A stretch of 64,000 nucleotides of DNA from DASSUW01 sp963844405 (GCA_963844405.1 CAWJNZ010000004.1:186001-250000); one strand, 5' to 3'; shown: positions 1 through 13,027, counted from the first letter of the stretch. Notes: a model not told the origin generated them from the letters alone. Made by a program: numbers and translations.

Positions 1-1043
1 GAAGTCGCAGACGCCGCCGGCCGACGAGCTGTTGTAGATGAGCAGGCGGTTGTTGCGGCGATCCGGCACGCCGGTCGCGGTGTGCGAGCCGCAGCCCAAG
101 TCCGGATTGGCCGAGATCTTGCCGCTCGCCGGCAGACCGGCCTTGATCGTGATCCCGTCCGCCTGCGAGACGCGCACGGCGGGGATGGTGACCTGATTCC
201 CGAGGCGCCGGCGCCCATGGTCGCCGGGATGCCCGGCGCGTTGTCGGCGACGATGACGCCGCTCGCGCCCGCCTGCTGAGCCGTGAGCGCCTTGAACGAG
301 AACTCGCACGTGCCGCGGTCGACGACCGCGATCGCACCGGCCGGGAATCCCACGAGCGGCTGGCAGCGCGTCGGTCGCCGTGTCGACACCGTCATTCGCC
401 AGGACGATGCTGCCGGAGAGCCCCGCCGGCCGTGAGCGCCGGACCGAACGCGGCGCCGGCCGCCTCGTACGTGCCGGCGGCGACGACGGCGCGTTGATCG
501 TCACCAGGTTCGGCAGCCCGTCGAGGCCGAACGGACGCGAGAGCTCGGGATCGGTCGGGTCGCTGATGTCGAAGACGTTGAGGCCCTCGAATCCCGCGCC
601 CATCAACTGGCCGTCACACGTGGAGGTGGCTGCTGCCGGCGAGTTCCAGGAGCGGACGAGGATGTCCTCCCAGACGACCACGTCGCCCTGATTGCCCTGG
701 GTCGTTCCGGGCGAGCATTCCGCGTAGTTGATGATCTCCTCGGGCTTGGTCGGCTTCTTGATGTCGATGATCCGGAAGCCCTCGTACTCCCTTGGAAGGC
801 GCGCTTGCCCCAGAAGGCGAGGTCGGAGTTGTAGATGCCGTCGACCGGCGAGGCGTTCTCGAGCGGCACGTTGCGCGCCGAGTGCCCCAGCGGCTCGAGG
901 TTGCTCGTCCATGTGTACGTGCTCACCGCGTCCGGCGGCTGCGTCTTGGAGGCCTGCGGCTTCGCCGTGACGACCTGCGGCAAGGCGAGTACCGCCGCCA
1001 ACGTTGCCGCGAGCGCGACCAGACGGAAAGACGGGCGATGCAT
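1..1043 (-). pseudogene. Secreted PA-domain protein, 3' partial and frameshifted
   Basis: The reading frame starts at 1043 with a clear signal peptide (MHRPSFRLVALAATLAAVLA), so the product is exported. After about 80 residues the frame breaks near 795. The shifted frame continues with repeat-like stretches such as EYEGFRIIDIKKP and GFEGLNVFDISDP, which resemble LVIVD/beta-propeller surface proteins. Further single-base shifts near 497, 425, 373 and 213 lead into a protease-associated (PA) type domain (DRGTCEFSFKALTAQQAGAS, then GVIVADNAP). The gene runs off the left edge. About five shifts in 1 kb make it either a decayed gene or poorly sequenced. The PA and repeat assignments come from motif recognition only; the substrate is unknown. 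Confidence 0.6.
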
Positions 1044-1134
1044 GAGCCAGCTCCCTCACTTGGTCCCCGGCTCCCGCATCTGCCGGGAACGCTTTCGTCG
1101 AGCCCCTCCTCCTGGGACATGACCCTCCGCCGCC

Positions 1135-1163
1135 AGTGTCTCCGGCGGATTTGGGCGTGTCAA
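1135..1163 (-). promoter_or_regulatory. Sigma70-type promoter for the secreted protein
   Basis: Read on the minus strand there is a perfect -35 TTGACA (1158-1163), a 17-nt spacer and a -10 GACACT (1135-1140). Transcription would start near 1128 and give an 85-nt leader before the ATG at 1043. It lies just downstream of the tRNA 3' end, so the gene can be transcribed independently of the tRNA. Confidence 0.6.
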
Positions 1164-1174
1164 GCGGCGTCGGA

Positions 1175-1247
<73 letters not shown>

Positions 1248-1291
1248 CTGGCCGAGGGAGCTTAGCGTCGCACGGGTGGAATGATCGGGCG

Positions 1292-1783
1292 GTGGCGCGG
1301 CTCGCGGTGATCAGCGACACGCATCTGCCGCGCGGCGCGCGGGCGCTCCCCGCGGCGTGCGTCGAGCAGCTGCGCGGCGCCGACGCCATCCTCCACGCCG
1401 GCGACTTCATAGAGCTCTCGGTGCTCGTGGGGCTGGAGCGGCTCGGGCCGCCGGTGCACGCCGTCCGCGGGAACGTCGACTCGAGTCAGCTGCAGGCGCT
1501 GCTCCCGCTGACGCGGATCGTGACCGTCGACGGCGCCCGGATCGCGATGGTCCACGACGGCGGCCCGCGCGACGGCCGGCTCGCGCGGCTGCGGCGGCGG
1601 TTCCCGGACGCCGACGCCGTCGTGTTCGGCCACTCGCACATCCCGCTGCACGAGGAGCGCGACGGCTTCGCCATCTTCAACCCCGGCTCGCCGACCGAGC
1701 GTCGCCGCTCGCCGCGGCACACCATGGGCATCGCGACGGTGACCGACGGCCGGGTCGTCTTCGAGCTCCTGGATCTCGACTGA
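1292..1783 (+). CDS. YfcE/MJ0936-family metallophosphoesterase
   Basis: A 163-residue calcineurin-like phosphoesterase. The metal-binding motifs are in order: D-x-H (ISDTHLPRG) at the N-terminus, GD (LHAGDF), GN (VRGNVD), an active-site H (VHDGG) and GHSH (VFGHSHIP) near the C-terminus, followed by the family hallmark NPGS. The family comprises compact di-metal phosphodiesterases; the physiological substrate is not known. I chose the GTG at 1292 because the protein then begins directly with the first beta strand (VARLAVISD). The same frame is open further upstream, but that stretch is the antisense of tRNA-Arg and is not protein. Confidence 0.85.
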   Translation: MARLAVISDTHLPRGARALPAACVEQLRGADAILHAGDFIELSVLVGLERLGPPVHAVRGNVDSSQLQALLPLTRIVTVDGARIAMVHDGGPRDGRLARLRRRFPDADAVVFGHSHIPLHEERDGFAIFNPGSPTERRRSPRHTMGIATVTDGRVVFELLDLD

Positions 1784-1817
1784 CACCGGGCCGTCGCCGG
1801 GAACCTCAAGGGCATGA

Positions 1818-2293
1818 GGCGACGGGCGTGGACCCCTGATCGCCGCCGGCACGGCGATCTACTGGGGCTGGTTGATCGCGGCGAGCGCGATCTTCGAGGA
1901 CAACGCGCCTGACCTCGCGATCGCTCCGCTGCTGGCCTGGATCGGCGGCGTCGCCTGGGCGCTCCTGACGCTCTTCGTGGTGCCCGTGCTCGCGCTCGAG
2001 GATCGCGGCGTCCGCGACGCCGTCCGGCGCGCCGGCGAGCTCGTCCGGGGGCGCTGGAGCGAGGCGGCCGGCGGCTCGGGATCGCGGCCCCCGATCGGGC
2101 GGCCATGGAGACGGTCCTGGTCACCGGCATCGCGTGTCTCCTGCTCCTGCTGGTCCCGCTGGTCGCCGGCGGTTGGGCGATGTCGCTCTCGCTCTACCGC
2201 TACGCGACCGGGCAGGGACCGACTCCGCCCTTCACCGAGGACGACCTGCAGCACGCGCTCGTCCCGCGCCGGCGGCTCTGGCTCCGCAAGTAG
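1818..2293 (+). pseudogene. Remnant of a membrane protein (possibly DUF6159-like)
   Basis: From 1818 an open frame encodes hydrophobic segments (LLAWIGGVAWALLTLFVVPV) followed by LALEDRGVRDAVRRAGELVR. One frameshift near 2065-2100 leads into a second hydrophobic segment and the tail LYRYATGQGPTPPFT, ending at TAG 2291-2293. There is no usable start codon. A stop sits directly upstream (1815-1817) and the preceding gene ends at 1783, so the N-terminal half is absent. It reads like the C-terminal half of a multi-pass membrane protein of a type I associate with Thermoleophilia (DUF6159). The family is a recollection, not a search result. Confidence 0.45.
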
Positions 2294-2334
2294 ACAGGCG
2301 ATGGTCCCGCCGCGAACGGCGGGACCCCGCCTGT
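2294..2334 (+). terminator. Two-tier hairpin after the membrane-protein remnant
   Basis: Directly after the TAG stop an inner stem GTCCCGCCG/CGGCGGGAC (2304-2312 with 2317-2325, loop CGAA) sits inside an outer stem ACAGGCG/CGCCTGT (2294-2300 with 2328-2334). No U-tract follows. This insulates rnz from upstream transcription. The rest of the gap to 2458 holds a short GTGGAG-ATCG-CTCCAC dyad (2418-2433) and a possible -10 TAACCT (2443-2448) for rnz. Confidence 0.6.
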
Positions 2335-2458
2335 GCGCGCGGGGCGGCGGCGACCTGCCGCCCGGCGCGACAGCGGTGATGACACCGGAGCGCCGCGGTG
2401 CCCGCAAGCCGTTCGTCGTGGAGATCGCTCCACGGCTCCCACTAACCTCGGACCTCGA

Positions 2459-3415
2459 ATGGACGTCTCGCTGTTCTTCGCCGGCACGGCCGGCTCGGTT
2501 CCCACCGCGCGGCGCGGGCTCCCCGCGCTGCTGCTGCGCGCGGGCGGCCACCGGGTGCTGTTCGATTGCGGCGAGGGCACGCAGCAGCAGCTCCTGAGGT
2601 CCGTCGGGCTCCCTGAGCTCGACTCCATCTTCATCACGCACTTCCACCTCGACCACTGGCTCGGGGTGCTCGGCATGCTGAAGACGTTCGACCTGCGCGC
2701 GCGCGAGCGGCCGCTGACGATCTACGGGCCGCCCGGCCTCCAGCGGCTGTTCGGCGGCTTGCGACCGATCGTCGGGCGGACCGGCTACCCGCTCCAGCTC
2801 GTCGACCTCGAGCCGCACGAGGAGGTCCGCTTCGGCTCCTTCCTCATCTCGCCGTTCCCGGTCAAGCACCGCGTCGAGGCCTACGGCTACGCCTTCGTGG
2901 AGGACGAGCGGCCCGGCCGCTTCGACGTCGACGCCGCCCGCGCGCTCGGTGTGCCCGAGGGCCCGGCCTGGGGCCGGCTGCAGCACGGCGAGACGGTCGA
3001 TGGCGTGACGCCCGAGCAGGTGATGGGGGAGACGCGCCCCGGCCGCCGGATCGTCCTCTCCGGCGACACGGCGCCGTGCCAGGCCGTCGAGGTCTTCTCC
3101 CACGGCGCCGACGTGCTCGTCCACGAGGCGACCTTCATGGAGGACGAGCACGCACGCGCGCGCGAGACCGCGCACTCGACGGCCCGCCAGGCGGCGGAGA
3201 TCGCCCGCGACGCCGGCGTGCGGCTGCTCGCGCTCACCCACCTCTCGACCCGCTACGTCCCGCGCGAGGTGCGCGACGAGGCGCGCGCCGTGTTCCCCAA
3301 CACGGTCGTGCCACGCGACTTCGACGAGATCGCCGTGCCGTTCCCCGAGCGCGGCGAGCCGGCGCTGGCCAAGGCCGAGCGCGAGCCCGAGACGACGGCG
3401 GCGGCGGCGCCATGA
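2459..3415 (+). CDS. rnz: Ribonuclease Z (tRNA 3' processing endonuclease)
   Basis: A 318-residue metallo-beta-lactamase-fold nuclease that removes 3' trailers from tRNA precursors. The zinc motif HxHxDH is seen as THFHLDHW (residues 61-66). It is preceded by the family signature FDCGEGTQQQ and followed by the LSGDT and HEATF motifs and a late conserved histidine (LTHLSTRY). Length matches the bacterial short form (about 300-320 aa). The ATG at 2459 follows a possible -10 TAACCT by 10 nt, so the mRNA may have a very short leader. The 3' end overlaps the next gene by ATGA. Confidence 0.93.
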   Translation: MDVSLFFAGTAGSVPTARRGLPALLLRAGGHRVLFDCGEGTQQQLLRSVGLPELDSIFITHFHLDHWLGVLGMLKTFDLRARERPLTIYGPPGLQRLFGGLRPIVGRTGYPLQLVDLEPHEEVRFGSFLISPFPVKHRVEAYGYAFVEDERPGRFDVDAARALGVPEGPAWGRLQHGETVDGVTPEQVMGETRPGRRIVLSGDTAPCQAVEVFSHGADVLVHEATFMEDEHARARETAHSTARQAAEIARDAGVRLLALTHLSTRYVPREVRDEARAVFPNTVVPRDFDEIAVPFPERGEPALAKAEREPETTAAAAP

Positions 3416-3735
3416 CCCCGGGCTGGTTCCCGCTCGACGACGAGTGCGACGCGCTGCACGGCCGCTTCCTGATGGCCCTGCGCCGCCACGCGCTCGACTG
3501 GCCGCCGTCGGTCCAGCCCGCGCACTCCGGCGCGTTCGTTCTCGACGGCGTGCTCGCCACCTACGTCGACGTCGTCGACGAGGCGGGGGAGGTCCAGTCG
3601 TGGCGCGTCGACTACGACGGCACGCACGTGTACGCGGACGAGTCGGTCGGCGGGCTCGGCATGGTCGGGCCGCCCGACGCCTGCGCCGCGGAAGGATCGC
3701 GCTGGTTCCTGGAGAAGCTTCGCGCGGTTCGTTGA
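3412..3735 (+). CDS. Hypothetical protein, 107 aa
   Basis: A small soluble protein (starts MTPGWFPLDDECDALHGR) translationally coupled to rnz through an ATGA overlap. It has alternating acidic and hydrophobic residues, an aromatic-rich middle (QSWRVDYDGTHVYADES), no signal peptide, no membrane segment and no cysteine cluster. I do not recognise the family. The tight coupling suggests co-expression with RNase Z, but the sequence gives no functional clue. Confidence 0.65.
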   Translation: MTPGWFPLDDECDALHGRFLMALRRHALDWPPSVQPAHSGAFVLDGVLATYVDVVDEAGEVQSWRVDYDGTHVYADESVGGLGMVGPPDACAAEGSRWFLEKLRAVR

Positions 3736-3782
3736 GACGAGCGCGAGCGCGTCCGCACCCGCTGCTAAGTTCCTGACCGTCC

Positions 3783-3812
3783 CTTTAACCCGGTCCCGTG
3801 AGGCCAGGAAGG
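3783..3812 (+). promoter_or_regulatory. PyrR-binding RNA hairpin overlapping the pyrR ribosome-binding site
   Basis: The leader folds into the PyrR-target shape. The lower stem is CTTT (3783-3786) with AAGG (3809-3812). The upper stem 3789-3795 pairs with 3802-3808 with one mismatch, closed by a U-G pair. The hexaloop CCGTGA fits the CNGNGA consensus of PyrR binding loops. The 3' strand contains the Shine-Dalgarno AGGAAGG (3806-3812), 9 nt before the pyrR ATG. PyrR bound with UMP would therefore hide the ribosome-binding site, the mode described for mycobacteria, rather than act on an attenuator. No terminator hairpin is seen here. Confidence 0.8.
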
Positions 3813-3821
3813 AACGTGGTG

Positions 3822-4370
3822 ATGAACCATGCGAAGGTCGTCCTCGACGAGGACGACGTCCGGCGGACGCTCGTGCGCATCGCGCACGAGATCGTGGAGA
3901 AGAACGCCGGGCACCCTGTTGCGCTCGTCGGCGTCCACCGCCGCGGCGCTCACCTCGCCACCCGGCTGCACCGCCTGGTGTGCGACCTGCTCGACGAGGA
4001 GGTTCCGCTCGGGGACCTCGACATCTCCTTCTACCGGGACGACGTCTCGACGCGCCCGGTCGACCCGGCGGTGCACGACTCGCACCTGCCGTTCCGGCTC
4101 GACGACTACACCGTCGTGCTCGTCGACGACGTGCTCTACACCGGCCGCACCGCGCGCGCCGGGATCGAGGCGCTGTTCGACTACGGGCGCCCCGCCCGGG
4201 TCCAGCTCGCCGTGCTGGCCGACCGCGGCCACCGCGAGCTGCCGATCCGGCCCGACTACGTCGGCAAGAACCTGCCCACCGCCCGCGGAGAGCGGGTCAA
4301 CGTCCGGGTGACCGAGCTCGACGGCATCGACGAGGTCGCCATCGTCACCCTCCAGGAGGCCCTGGCATGA
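3822..4370 (+). CDS. pyrR: PyrR pyrimidine operon regulator / uracil phosphoribosyltransferase
   Basis: A 182-residue PRTase-fold protein that binds the pyr mRNA when UMP is high and has weak uracil phosphoribosyltransferase activity. The PRPP-binding motif VVLVDDVLYTGRTARAG lies near residues 97-113. The C-terminal region carries the RNA-binding PyrR signature LADRGHRELPIRPDYVGKN. I chose ATG 3822 because it is 9 nt after AGGAAGG. An in-frame GTG at 3798 lies in the loop of the regulatory hairpin and is unlikely to be the start. It is the first gene of the pyr operon and overlaps pyrB by ATGA. Confidence 0.95.
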   Translation: MNHAKVVLDEDDVRRTLVRIAHEIVEKNAGHPVALVGVHRRGAHLATRLHRLVCDLLDEEVPLGDLDISFYRDDVSTRPVDPAVHDSHLPFRLDDYTVVLVDDVLYTGRTARAGIEALFDYGRPARVQLAVLADRGHRELPIRPDYVGKNLPTARGERVNVRVTELDGIDEVAIVTLQEALA

Positions 4371-5301
4371 GGCACCTTCTTTCGATCGAGGACCTCGACC
4401 GCGCGGCGATCGAGCGGATCCTGGACCGTGCGAAGTCCTTCACCGAGGTCTCCGAGCGCGAGATCAAGAAGGTCCCCGCGCTGCGCGGCCGGCGCGTGCT
4501 GAACCTCTTCTGGGAGGCGTCCACGCGCACGCGCTCGAGCTTCGAGCTCGCGGCCAAGGCGCTCAGCGCGGACGTGGTGAACCTGAGCTCGAGCGGCTCC
4601 GCCATCGAGAAGGGCGAGTCGCTCAAGGACACCGTGCAGACGCTGTCCGCCTACCGGCCCGACCTGATCGTCATCCGCTCGCCGCACGTCGGCGCCGCCC
4701 ACCTCGTCGCCCGCTGGACCGACGCGGGCGTCGTCAACGCCGGCGACGGCAAGCACGAGCACCCGACCCAGGCGCTGCTCGACCTCTACGCCCTGCGCGA
4801 CCGGATCGGCGAGATCGACGGCGCCAACATCTGGATCGTGGGCGACGTCCTGCACTCGCGCGTCGCGCGCTCGAACATCCACGCGTTCACGATGCTCGGC
4901 GCCAAGGTGACGGTCTGCGGGCCGCCGACGCTCATCCCGCGCGACATGGAGTCGCTCGGCTGCGCGGTCGAGTTCACGCTCGACCGACTCCCGGAGGCCG
5001 ACGTCGTGTACGCGCTGCGGATGCAGAACGAGCGCATGACCGACAGCTTCGTGCCGTCGCTGCGCGAGTACGCCGCGCGCTACCAGGTCGACGGGCGCCG
5101 GCTGGCCCCGCGCCAGGTCCTCATGCACCCCGGCCCGGTGAACCGAGGGGTCGAGCTCGCCGCCGAGGTGATCGACTCGCCGCAGGCCATCATCGGCCAG
5201 CAGGTCGCGGCCGGCGTCGTGGTGCGGATGGCCGTGCTCTACGAGCTGCTCGCGGGACGCGGCGCGCCCGCCAGCCAGCCCAACGTCGCGGGTGGGCGGG
5301 A

Positions 5302-5317
<16 letters not shown>
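4367..5317 (+). CDS. pyrB: Aspartate carbamoyltransferase catalytic chain
   Basis: A 316-residue enzyme that condenses carbamoyl phosphate with aspartate, the committed step of pyrimidine synthesis. The carbamoyl-phosphate loop STRTRSSFE, the HPTQ motif (EHPTQALLDLY) and the C-terminal substrate loop MHPGPVNRGVE are all present. No pyrI regulatory chain is nearby, as is usual for this class of bacteria, so regulation is expected at the operon level through PyrR. The start ATG overlaps the pyrR stop and the 3' end overlaps pyrC by 16 nt. Confidence 0.96.
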
Positions 5318-6629
<1,312 letters not shown>

Positions 6630-6633
<4 letters not shown>

Positions 6634-7769
6634 GCGCCTACGTCCTGCTCGAGGATGGCGAGCGCTTCGACGGGGTGGCCGTCGGAGCGCCCGGCCACGT
6701 GACCGGCGAGGTCGTCTTCACGACCGGCATGTCGGGCTACCAGGAGTCGATGACCGACCCCAGCTTCGCGCGCCAGCTGATCACCTTCACGACGGCGCAC
6801 GTCGGCAACTACGGGGTGTCCGCCGAGGCGTGGGAGTCCGACCGGGTGCACGCGGCCGGGGCGATCATGCGCGAGGCCGTCAACACGACCGACGCGCCCG
6901 GCGCCGACCAGGGCTGGCTCGACTGGCTTGCCGAGCACGGCGTGCCGGGCATCGCCGAGGTCGACACGCGGGCGCTCGTGCGGCACATCCGCTCGGCCGG
7001 CGCAATGCGCGGCGGGATCTTCCCCGCCGCGACGTCGGAGTCCGACGCGCACGAGCTCGTGTTGGCCGAGCCCTCGATGGTCGGGCGCGACCTCGCGCGC
7101 GAGGTGACGCTCGACGAACCCCGCATCGAGGGGGCCGGCGGTGGTCTGCGGATCGTCGCCCTCGACACCGGGATCAAGCGCTCGATCGTCGACAACTTCG
7201 TCAAGCGTGGGGTTCAGCTCGAGCTCTACCCCTGCACGACGCCGGCGGATGACCTGCTGGCGACCGACCCCGACGGCTTCTTCCTCGTGCCCGGGCCGGG
7301 CGACCCGGCGGCGCTCGACTACGTGGTCGACACGATCCGCCGGCTGCTCGTCCGCAAGCCGGTGTTCGGGATCTGCCTCGGCCACCAGCTGCTCTCGCGG
7401 GCGGCGGGGCTGGAGACCTACAAGCTGCCGTTCGGCCACCGCGGCGCCAACCACCCGGTCAAGGACCTCGCCACCGGCCGCATCGCCATCACGTCGCAGA
7501 ACCACGGGTTCGCGGTCGCCGGCAAGGCCGGCGTGCGGATCGAGTCCGAGCTGGGGGCCGCCGAGCTCACCCACGTCAACCTCTACGACGGCACGGTCGA
7601 GGGCTTCCGGCTGCTCGACGTGCCCGCCGCCTGCGTCCAGTACCACCCCGAGGCCGGCCCGGGGCCGAACGACTCGCTCGGGCTCTTCGACTCCTTCGTG
7701 CACAGTTTCGAACGGCCGGACGCCGGGCGTCCGATTCAGACCGCGGGGCTGGACGCCCCGCGGAGGTAG
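6630..7769 (+). CDS. carA: Carbamoyl-phosphate synthase small (glutaminase) subunit
   Basis: A 379-residue subunit that hydrolyses glutamine and passes ammonia to CarB. It has the N-terminal CPSase small-chain domain (TTGMSGYQESMTDPSF) and a class I glutamine amidotransferase domain with the nucleophile in GICLGHQ and the His-Glu pair in QYHPEAGPGPND. The final 15 codons encode a self-complementary stretch (see the hairpin at 7741-7763). It is coupled to pyrC by ATGA, and a 6-nt gap separates it from carB. Confidence 0.96.
7741..7763 (+). promoter_or_regulatory. Hairpin at the carA/carB junction
   Basis: A perfect 9-bp inverted repeat (CCGCGGGGC with GCCCCGCGG, 5-nt loop) ends exactly where the carB Shine-Dalgarno GGAGG (7762-7766) begins. 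It could tune carB translation or stabilise the mRNA. No U-tract follows, so it is not a classic terminator. A regulatory role is inference. Confidence 0.4.
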
Positions 7770-7775
7770 CCCCTC

Positions 7776-10846
<3,071 letters not shown>

Positions 10847-10850
<4 letters not shown>

Positions 10851-11636
10851 GCGGGGCGGGTGGGGTTGATAACCGTCGAATAGCGACGGTAGACAGCCCC
10901 GCGCGGACCCTCGCGCCCCTCGGCCGCCGCTCTACAAGCGTCGTTGAACGCCGGGACCATGGGCCGTATACGGTGCTGACCGTCGACGATCGCACCGGGC
11001 CGGTCCCGGACCCCGGCCAGTTCTACATGCTCACGGCGGCCGAGCGCTGGGGCGGGGGAGAGGACGAGCGGCCGTTCCTGCCGCGGGCGTTCAGCGTGAT
11101 GCGGGCACGCCCGGGCGAGCTCGAGTTCCTGCTGGAGGACGTCGGTCCCGGGACGCGACCGATTGTGCGAGCTCGGCCTCGGCGACGAGCTGCTCGTGCT
11201 GGGCCCGCTCGGCCGCGGCTTCCAGCCCCCGCGCGAGGGCCGCCGCCCCGTGCTCGTCGGCGGCGGCGTCGGCATCGCGCCGCTCGTCATCTGGGGCGAC
11301 GCGCTCGAGGACGCCACGACGCTGCTCGGCTTCCGCGACGACGCCCACGCCGAAGGAGCGGCCCTGATCCCGGACGCCCGCGTCATCACCGACGACCACG
11401 GCCTCGTGACCGACCTGCTGCACGAGGAGCTCGCGGACGACATCGAGGTCTACGCCTGCGGCCCGCCGCCGATGCTCGACGCCGTCGCCGCCCTCTGCAG
11501 ACAGCACGGCGTCCCGGGCCAGCTCGCCATGGAGTCCGGGATGGCGTGCGGCTTCGGCGCCTGCTTCGGCTGCGTCGTGCCCACCGAGGACGGCTATGTC
11601 CGCCTGTGCGTCGACGGTCCCGTGGTCGAGCTTTGA
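10847..11636 (+). CDS. pyrK: Dihydroorotate dehydrogenase electron-transfer subunit, one frameshift
   Basis: An iron-sulfur flavoprotein that passes electrons from PyrD to NAD in class 1B dihydroorotate dehydrogenase. The FAD-binding part (DPGQFYMLTAAERWG, RPFLPRAFSVM) is in one frame and the NAD-binding part (GRRPVLVGGGVGIAPLVIW) in another. They join by a single-base shift near 11160. The [2Fe-2S] cysteines are visible at the end: CGFGACFGC plus LCVDGP. The first ~30 codons look atypical and contain a 7-bp dyad (10872-10878 with 10884-10890), so the true start may be downstream near VVERRDHGPYTVL. It overlaps pyrD by TTGA. Confidence 0.88.
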
Positions 11637-12541
11637 TCGAGTTCTGCGGCATCCCGCTCGCGCACCGGATCGTGAACGGCTCCGGGACCTTCGACGCGAT
11701 CGCGGCGCGCAGGGCTTTCGGCGACGCCCTGCTCGAGCACTTCCCGTTCGCCGCCTTCGTCTCCAAGACCGTCACCCTCCAGCCGCGCCAGGGCAACCCG
11801 CCGCCGCGGCTGTGGGAGCTGCCCGCCGGCATGATCAACTCGATCGGCCTGCCCAACAAGGGCCTCGAGGGTTACCTCGCGCAGGACCTGCCCGAGCTCG
11901 CCGAGCTGCCCGTGCCGCTGATCGTCAACGTCATGGGCTCCTCGAAGGAGGACGTCGCCCGCCTCGTCGGAGCCTTCGCCGAGCGCGACGAGGTCTCGGC
12001 GCTCGAGCTCAACGTCAGCTGCCCCAACGTGAAGACCGGGCTGATCATGGGCGCCGACCCGCGCGAGCTCGCCGCCCTGCTCGACCACGTCCGCCCGCAC
12101 ACCGACAAGCCGCTGATCGTCAAGCTCACGCCGAACTGCGCGTCGCCCGCCGCCGTCGCCCAGGCCGCCGAGGAGCACGGCGCCGACGCGGTCAGCCTCA
12201 TCAACACGCTGCGCGGCATGGCGATGCACCCGGCGAAGCCGGGCGAGCCGTGGCTCGGCGGGACCACGGGCGGAGTGTCCGGACCGGCCGTCCGGGCGAT
12301 CGCGCTCAGCCAGGTCCGCGAGGTCCGCGAGCGCGTCAAGCTCCCCATCGTCGGCATGGGTGGGGTTGGAACCGGACGCCATGCCGCGGACCTTCGCGAG
12401 GCGGGGGCAGATCTGGTCGCGGTCGGCACTGAATCGTTCCGCGATCCGCTGGCCGCGGCCCGGATCTCGGCCGAGCTCGCCGACCTCGAAGAAGGATTCC
12501 CTGCAAACGGGACACGCGCGATCCGTGCTGCGGTCACCTAG
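11633..12541 (+). CDS. pyrD: Dihydroorotate dehydrogenase, class 1B catalytic subunit
   Basis: A 302-residue FMN TIM-barrel enzyme that oxidises dihydroorotate to orotate. Family marks are NGSGTFD near the N-terminus, the substrate motif GLPNKGLEGYL, the catalytic-cysteine loop LNVSCPNVKTG, and the FMN phosphate loops TGGVSGPAVR and GMGGVGTGRHA. The TTG start overlaps the pyrK stop, supporting a 1:1 complex. It is the last pyrimidine gene of the operon. pyrF, which commonly lies here before mIHF in actinobacteria, is absent. Confidence 0.94.
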   Translation: MIEFCGIPLAHRIVNGSGTFDAIAARRAFGDALLEHFPFAAFVSKTVTLQPRQGNPPPRLWELPAGMINSIGLPNKGLEGYLAQDLPELAELPVPLIVNVMGSSKEDVARLVGAFAERDEVSALELNVSCPNVKTGLIMGADPRELAALLDHVRPHTDKPLIVKLTPNCASPAAVAQAAEEHGADAVSLINTLRGMAMHPAKPGEPWLGGTTGGVSGPAVRAIALSQVREVRERVKLPIVGMGGVGTGRHAADLREAGADLVAVGTESFRDPLAAARISAELADLEEGFPANGTRAIRAAVT

Positions 12542-12607
12542 CACAAACCAGTCTCAAAAGTCCCTGCAAAGACACCGCTTACCGTCAACTCCCCTGCATA
12601 CTGCTTC

Positions 12608-12674
12608 ACCTCAACTTGAGGTCGAGGCGAATTCCTGCCCCATCGCTTGTACGACCCCGAAACGGATGTAGACT
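12608..12674 (+). promoter_or_regulatory. mIHF promoter with upstream palindrome
   Basis: TTGTAC (12647-12652), a 16-nt spacer and TAGACT (12669-12674) make a strong -35/-10 pair only 8 nt before the mIHF ATG, so transcription would start at or next to the start codon (leaderless). Upstream lies the perfect odd-centred palindrome ACCTCAACTTGAGGT (12608-12622), a plausible regulator site. The remaining 12542-12607 shows nothing else. Confidence 0.6.
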
Positions 12675-12682
12675 CGCCGCCC

Positions 12683-13027
12683 ATGCCGCCCGCGACAAAG
12701 ACCCCGACCAAGCCCTCCGTGGCTGCTCCGGAACGCTCTCTCGTCCAGCGCATGGAGGCGCTCCAGCGGGCCAACGAGATCCGTACGCGGCGGGCGCAGC
12801 TGAAGCGGGATCTCAAGGGTGGACGGGTCAGCATCCACGACCTCTTGCTGGAGCCACCCGAGTACGTCGAGACGGCCAAGGTGTTCGACATGCTGCTGGC
12901 CGTGCCGAAGTACGGCCGGGTCAAGGTCAACAAGGTCCTGCAGCAGTGCCGGATCTCGCCCTCGAAGACCATCGGCGGTCTTTCGCAGCGCCAGCGCACG
13001 GAGCTCGTCTCCATGTTGCGCCGTTAG
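12683..13027 (+). CDS. mihF: Actinobacterial integration host factor (mIHF)
   Basis: A 114-residue nucleoid protein of the actinobacteria-specific mIHF family, unrelated to proteobacterial IHF. The conserved body starts at RSLVQRMEALQRANEIR and ends with the helix-two-turn-helix and DNA-binding tail SPSKTIGGLSQRQRTELVSM. Location just upstream of gmk is the classic context. ATG 12683 is preferred over an in-frame start at 12647 because a promoter -10 lies between them. The ~20 N-terminal residues are Pro/Thr/Lys-rich and probably disordered. It abuts gmk with no gap. Confidence 0.93.
   Translation: MPPATKTPTKPSVAAPERSLVQRMEALQRANEIRTRRAQLKRDLKGGRVSIHDLLLEPPEYVETAKVFDMLLAVPKYGRVKVNKVLQQCRISPSKTIGGLSQRQRTELVSMLRR

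Noticed and set aside
3798..3821. GTG 3798 as the pyrR start
   Set aside because: It lies in the loop of the PyrR-binding hairpin and has no upstream Shine-Dalgarno, whereas ATG 3822 has AGGAAGG at the right distance.
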